Assembly (NCBI GenBank): GCA_001724265.1
Contig: MEDY01000214.1
Coordinates: 1-50,216, forward strand
Length of the DNA stretch: 50,216 nt
DNA from: Rhizaria sp. SCN 62-66
Lineage: Eukaryota; Rhizaria, unplaced
Direction: 5' to 3'
Shown: in pieces, positions 47,812 to 50,216 of the stretch
Position numbering within the stretch: the stretch's first letter is position 1
Layout: every line of letters starts with the position of its first letter
Made by a program: the position numbers and the translations under genes
Notes under the pieces: generated by a model
What the model was told of the DNA's origin: nothing
Seen by the model: only the letters and a program-made list of their open reading frames with translations
Databases searched by the model: none

Positions 47812-48834
47812 ATGGCTTCCCGCGGTAAGAAGGTTCAGGCTGCTCTGACTGCTGAGCAGCGCAATGAGATCAAGGAGGCTTTTGACCTCTTCGACGTTGA
47901 TGGGTTCGTCACACCTCAATTTCTTCCTCGTAGTATCCCGTTCACTACTGCACCCTACACCACTTTCTTCCCGAACCATCACTCATTCTCCCTTCACTGT
48001 CCCTACTTTCCCCCATTTCCACGCAGCTCTGGCACGATTGACATTAAGGAGCTGACGGTGGCCATGCGTGCGCTGGGCTTTGAGCCCCGCAAGGACGAGG
48101 TTCGCCGCCTTATGGACGATCTCGATCGCAACAACACCGGCACCATCACCTACGAGGACTTCCTTCAGGTTCGTCGCTCCTTCCACGACAATATCCCAAT
48201 ATATCTTTAATAACACGAGTTTTTGACTTTTAAATGTGTTATCTGCACTGAATTTGTTGTTTATGTTTCAAGGCTTGACTTTTGATGTTGAGTTTAAGTC
48301 ACTCATCTTACACTTCTCTTTCTGTTGCTTCGATTTTCTCCCTTCTGCTTCCTCCGCCTGTGTCTGACCCAGCTGATGACCAAGAAGATCTCGGAGCGCG
48401 ACTCGTCCGAAGAGCTGGCCAACACCTTCCGTCTCTTTGACGACGACGGCACTGGCACCATTTCCTTTGAGAAGCTCAAGCGCATCGCTAAGGGTACGTT
48501 GTCACTGGCACTGCCACTGCCCCCCTATCATATCGCGAGAAAACGCGATAACAAAGCTCGTGGTTTCAACATATTTTAAGCTCTATATATCAAAATGATG
48601 TTTTATATGCTGACAAATCCACGTTCATTCAACTCATCGACTCTCTCTCTCATTCACCACAATTTCTCTCACTCTCTTAACTTTGTTTGTACGACGATAC
48701 GCTCTGGCGCAGAGATCGGCGAGACGATCAGCGACGAGGAGCTGATGGAGATGATCCGCGAGGCCGACTCGAATAACGACGACGAGGTTACTGAGAGCGA
48801 CTTCCTCCGCATCATGCAGAAGAGCACGCGGTAA
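47812..48834 (+). CDS. CETN: Centrin (caltractin), 4 exons
   Basis: Centrin is an EF-hand protein of centrioles, basal bodies and striated fibres. Exons are 47812-47903, 48027-48168, 48373-48493 and 48713-48834, giving 158 residues. The three introns (123, 204 and 219 nt) start GTTCGT, GTTCGT and GTACGT. Joined sequence matches centrin throughout: [11 protein letters not shown]-type helix, [12 protein letters not shown], then [39 protein letters not shown] and [23 protein letters not shown] loop 1 is canonical. Loop 2 ends in Asp rather than Glu at position 12, loop 3 has Lys there (as in many centrins, likely non-binding), and loop 4 ends in Asp. ALGFEP and FRLFDDD identify centrin rather than calmodulin. 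The short N-terminus makes it slightly smaller than human centrin-2 (172). Confidence 0.96.
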
Positions 48835-49211
48835 GCAGCACGGCTTATCACACAAACACACAAATGATCACTTGGAAAAACAAAGAATCAGGGCACATAT
48901 AGCACACAATGACACACAAAATAGCAACACAGAACAAAAAACGCAGGCGAACTAAACGATCGATTGAAGGTCGGAGTTGAGAGAGGATGCCTCTCTCGCT
49001 AACTTACTCTTGCGATACATCAGCATCAGGAATGCGCAACATCAATCACAAAACCGAAACAAATACAAACATCACAACGAAATTTGTAATAAATTAAAGA
49101 CTATGTATCAATTTGAATCCCATGATTCACTATTAACTGAAGCAAACAGAGCGTTACTCATGTTTTAGCCAAGCTCGCTCACAGCCTTAATCGCGCATGC
49201 ACTATGCGTGC
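48835..49211. other. Convergent spacer between centrin and the right-edge gene
   Basis: This 377-base AT-rich gap holds two 3' UTRs. An AATAAA at 49088-49093 on the plus strand could serve centrin. Nothing else was recognised. Confidence 0.5.
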
Positions 49212-50216
49212 TTATGCGATGGCGGCGGCGAGGATGGCCTTCTTGAGTGTCTCGAGCCCGATGCCCTTGTGCGCACTGACGCCCAGCAGCAGCGGGGCGC
49301 AGTAGCGGCGCGGCGCTGGCAGGCGGCCGGTCGAGTCGCACGCCTCTGACAGCGCGGCCGCGAACTCGGCCTCTGCCTCGTCCTCCGCCTCCGCCTCGGC
49401 AGCGGCCGCGGCAGCCAGGTCGGCGTCACCGACACCCGCGCCCGCAGCGGAGGCGTTGCCGCTGAAGACGACCGCGCTGTCGCTGTCGGACTGCGCTGGG
49501 GAGCGGACGCGGCGCGCGGCGAGCGCGGCCGTCTTGAGCGGGTCCGTGGCAATGATGCTCGTCAGCGTCGGGTCGAAGTAGCAGCTCAGGTCCTCGCCGT
49601 TGTTCGCGCCCGCACCGCTAGAACTCGCGCTCGCGGCGCCTAAAGCAGCAGCACCAGCGTTGCCGCGAGCACGACCGCTATTGACGTTACCATTACTGCT
49701 GCTGCTGTTGCCCAAAGCGTTTGCTGCTGCGAACTCACCTTCGCTGTCACTGACATAGCTCGCGTGGTGAATATCAGCGTCATTGCTCTTGTTGCTGCTG
49801 TTGCTGTCGCTCTTGTTGCTGTTTTCGAGATCCTGGCTGAGGCGCGCAGCGAGCTCTTGGCGCTCTTGGCGCTCCATGGCGACGCGCTGCTGGCTCTCCC
49901 ACAGCAGCGGGCCGGGCCGCGCGCTCGCGCCCCGCATCCCGCCGAGCGCACCGCCGGCCTCCACGTTGCTGGAGTAGTCCTCACCGTCGCCGTCGCCGTC
50001 CTCGTCGAATTCGCCCTCGGCAGCGCTGCTGCCGTGGCCGCGGCTGTCGTAGCCGTTGCGCGCGAGACTCTCATCAACGGCGGTCTCGAGCCCGTAGTAG
50101 TCGACCTCGACCTCGTCCCAGTCCACGTCGGCCTCGCCCATCGCGCGCTCGCCCTTGCCCGCGACCTTAAAGCCCCACTGGTGCGCGTACGCCGACCGCT
50201 GCCCCGCAGCGGCCGC
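49212..50216 (-). CDS. Acidic low-complexity protein, C-terminal part, possibly GTPase-related (5' end outside window)
   Basis: The frame is open from the stop at 49212 to the right edge, about 334 residues. An ATG at 50141 exists, but the frame continues upstream with coding character (AYAHQWGFKVAGKGER), so the start is probably outside the window. The sequence has Asp/Glu-rich and Ser/Asn-rich stretches, a charged helix (ESQQRVAMERQERQELAARL) and an Ala/Glu tract. The C-terminus, LLLGVSAHKGIGLETLKKAI, resembles the G5 (SAK-type) motif and last helix of P-loop GTPases. That reading rests on one motif; the nucleotide-binding motifs would have to lie upstream, outside the window. Confidence 0.65.
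   Translation of the reverse strand, partial: AAAAGQRSAYAHQWGFKVAGKGERAMGEADVDWDEVEVDYYGLETAVDESLARNGYDSRGHGSSAAEGEFDEDGDGDGEDYSSNVEAGGALGGMRGASARPGPLLWESQQRVAMERQERQELAARLSQDLENSNKSDSNSSNKSNDADIHHASYVSDSEGEFAAANALGNSSSSNGNVNSGRARGNAGAAALGAASASSSGAGANNGEDLSCYFDPTLTSIIATDPLKTAALAARRVRSPAQSDSDSAVVFSGNASAAGAGVGDADLAAAAAAEAEAEDEAEAEFAAALSEACDSTGRLPAPRRYCAPLLLGVSAHKGIGLETLKKAILAAAIA

Noticed and set aside
1-50216. CRISPR arrays, insertion sequences, viral genes or retroelements
   Set aside because: No regularly spaced repeats, terminal repeats, transposase, integrase, reverse transcriptase or capsid motifs were found; the repeats seen are codon-level tracts within genes or short tandem copies.

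Overview
The window is nuclear DNA from a eukaryote, most likely a flagellated protist. Spliceosomal introns, nuclear-only proteins (ISWI remodeller, DP transcription factor, SF3B2, LSM5) and proteins of centrioles and cilia (centrin, SPEF1, a DNAAF1-like LRR protein) all point this way. I cannot name the species. No prokaryotic, viral, plasmid or transposon gene was recognised. Fourteen genes occupy about 50 kb, and coding sequence covers roughly three quarters of it. Coding DNA is very GC-rich and the gaps between genes are AT-rich, so gene ends show as sharp changes in composition.

Layout from left to right: the 3' part of an Ala-rich coiled-coil protein (+); SF3B2 of the U2 snRNP (-); LSM5 of the LSm ring (-, 3 exons); a very long RMC1/Mic1 homologue of the Mon1-Ccz1 system (+); an LRR protein with a DNAAF1-like cap (+); an SLC25A44-like mitochondrial carrier (-, 2 exons); SPEF1/CLAMP (-, 2 exons); a 2223-residue DP-family transcription factor (+); an importin-5 type karyopherin (-); a ubiquitin E2 variant of the Mms2/UBE2V type (-, 5 exons); an ISWI remodeller (-, 4 exons); the cytosolic Fe-S assembly protein CIAO3/NAR1 (+); centrin (+, 4 exons); and the C-terminal part of an unidentified acidic protein (-) that runs off the right edge. 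These are housekeeping genes with no operon-like logic. The only functional neighbours are the two RNA-processing genes SF3B2 and LSM5, and the three cilium-linked genes are scattered.

The most unusual property is shared across genes. Conserved single-copy proteins keep their diagnostic residues but are enlarged two- to five-fold by Ala, Gly, Ser, His-Gly and Asp/Glu tracts placed between or inside domains (RMC1, DP, CIAO3, the carrier). Importin-5, LSM5, centrin and the UEV stay near normal size. His-Gly repeats recur in at least four unrelated proteins, always in the His-Gly frame. All 14 introns worked out here have a 5' splice site with pyrimidine at +4 and G at +5, mostly GTACGT. Most of the enlarged genes are intronless, while the compact genes carry most of the introns. 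No previously undescribed multi-gene system was found; the insertions and the splice-site pattern are the observations I would follow up.
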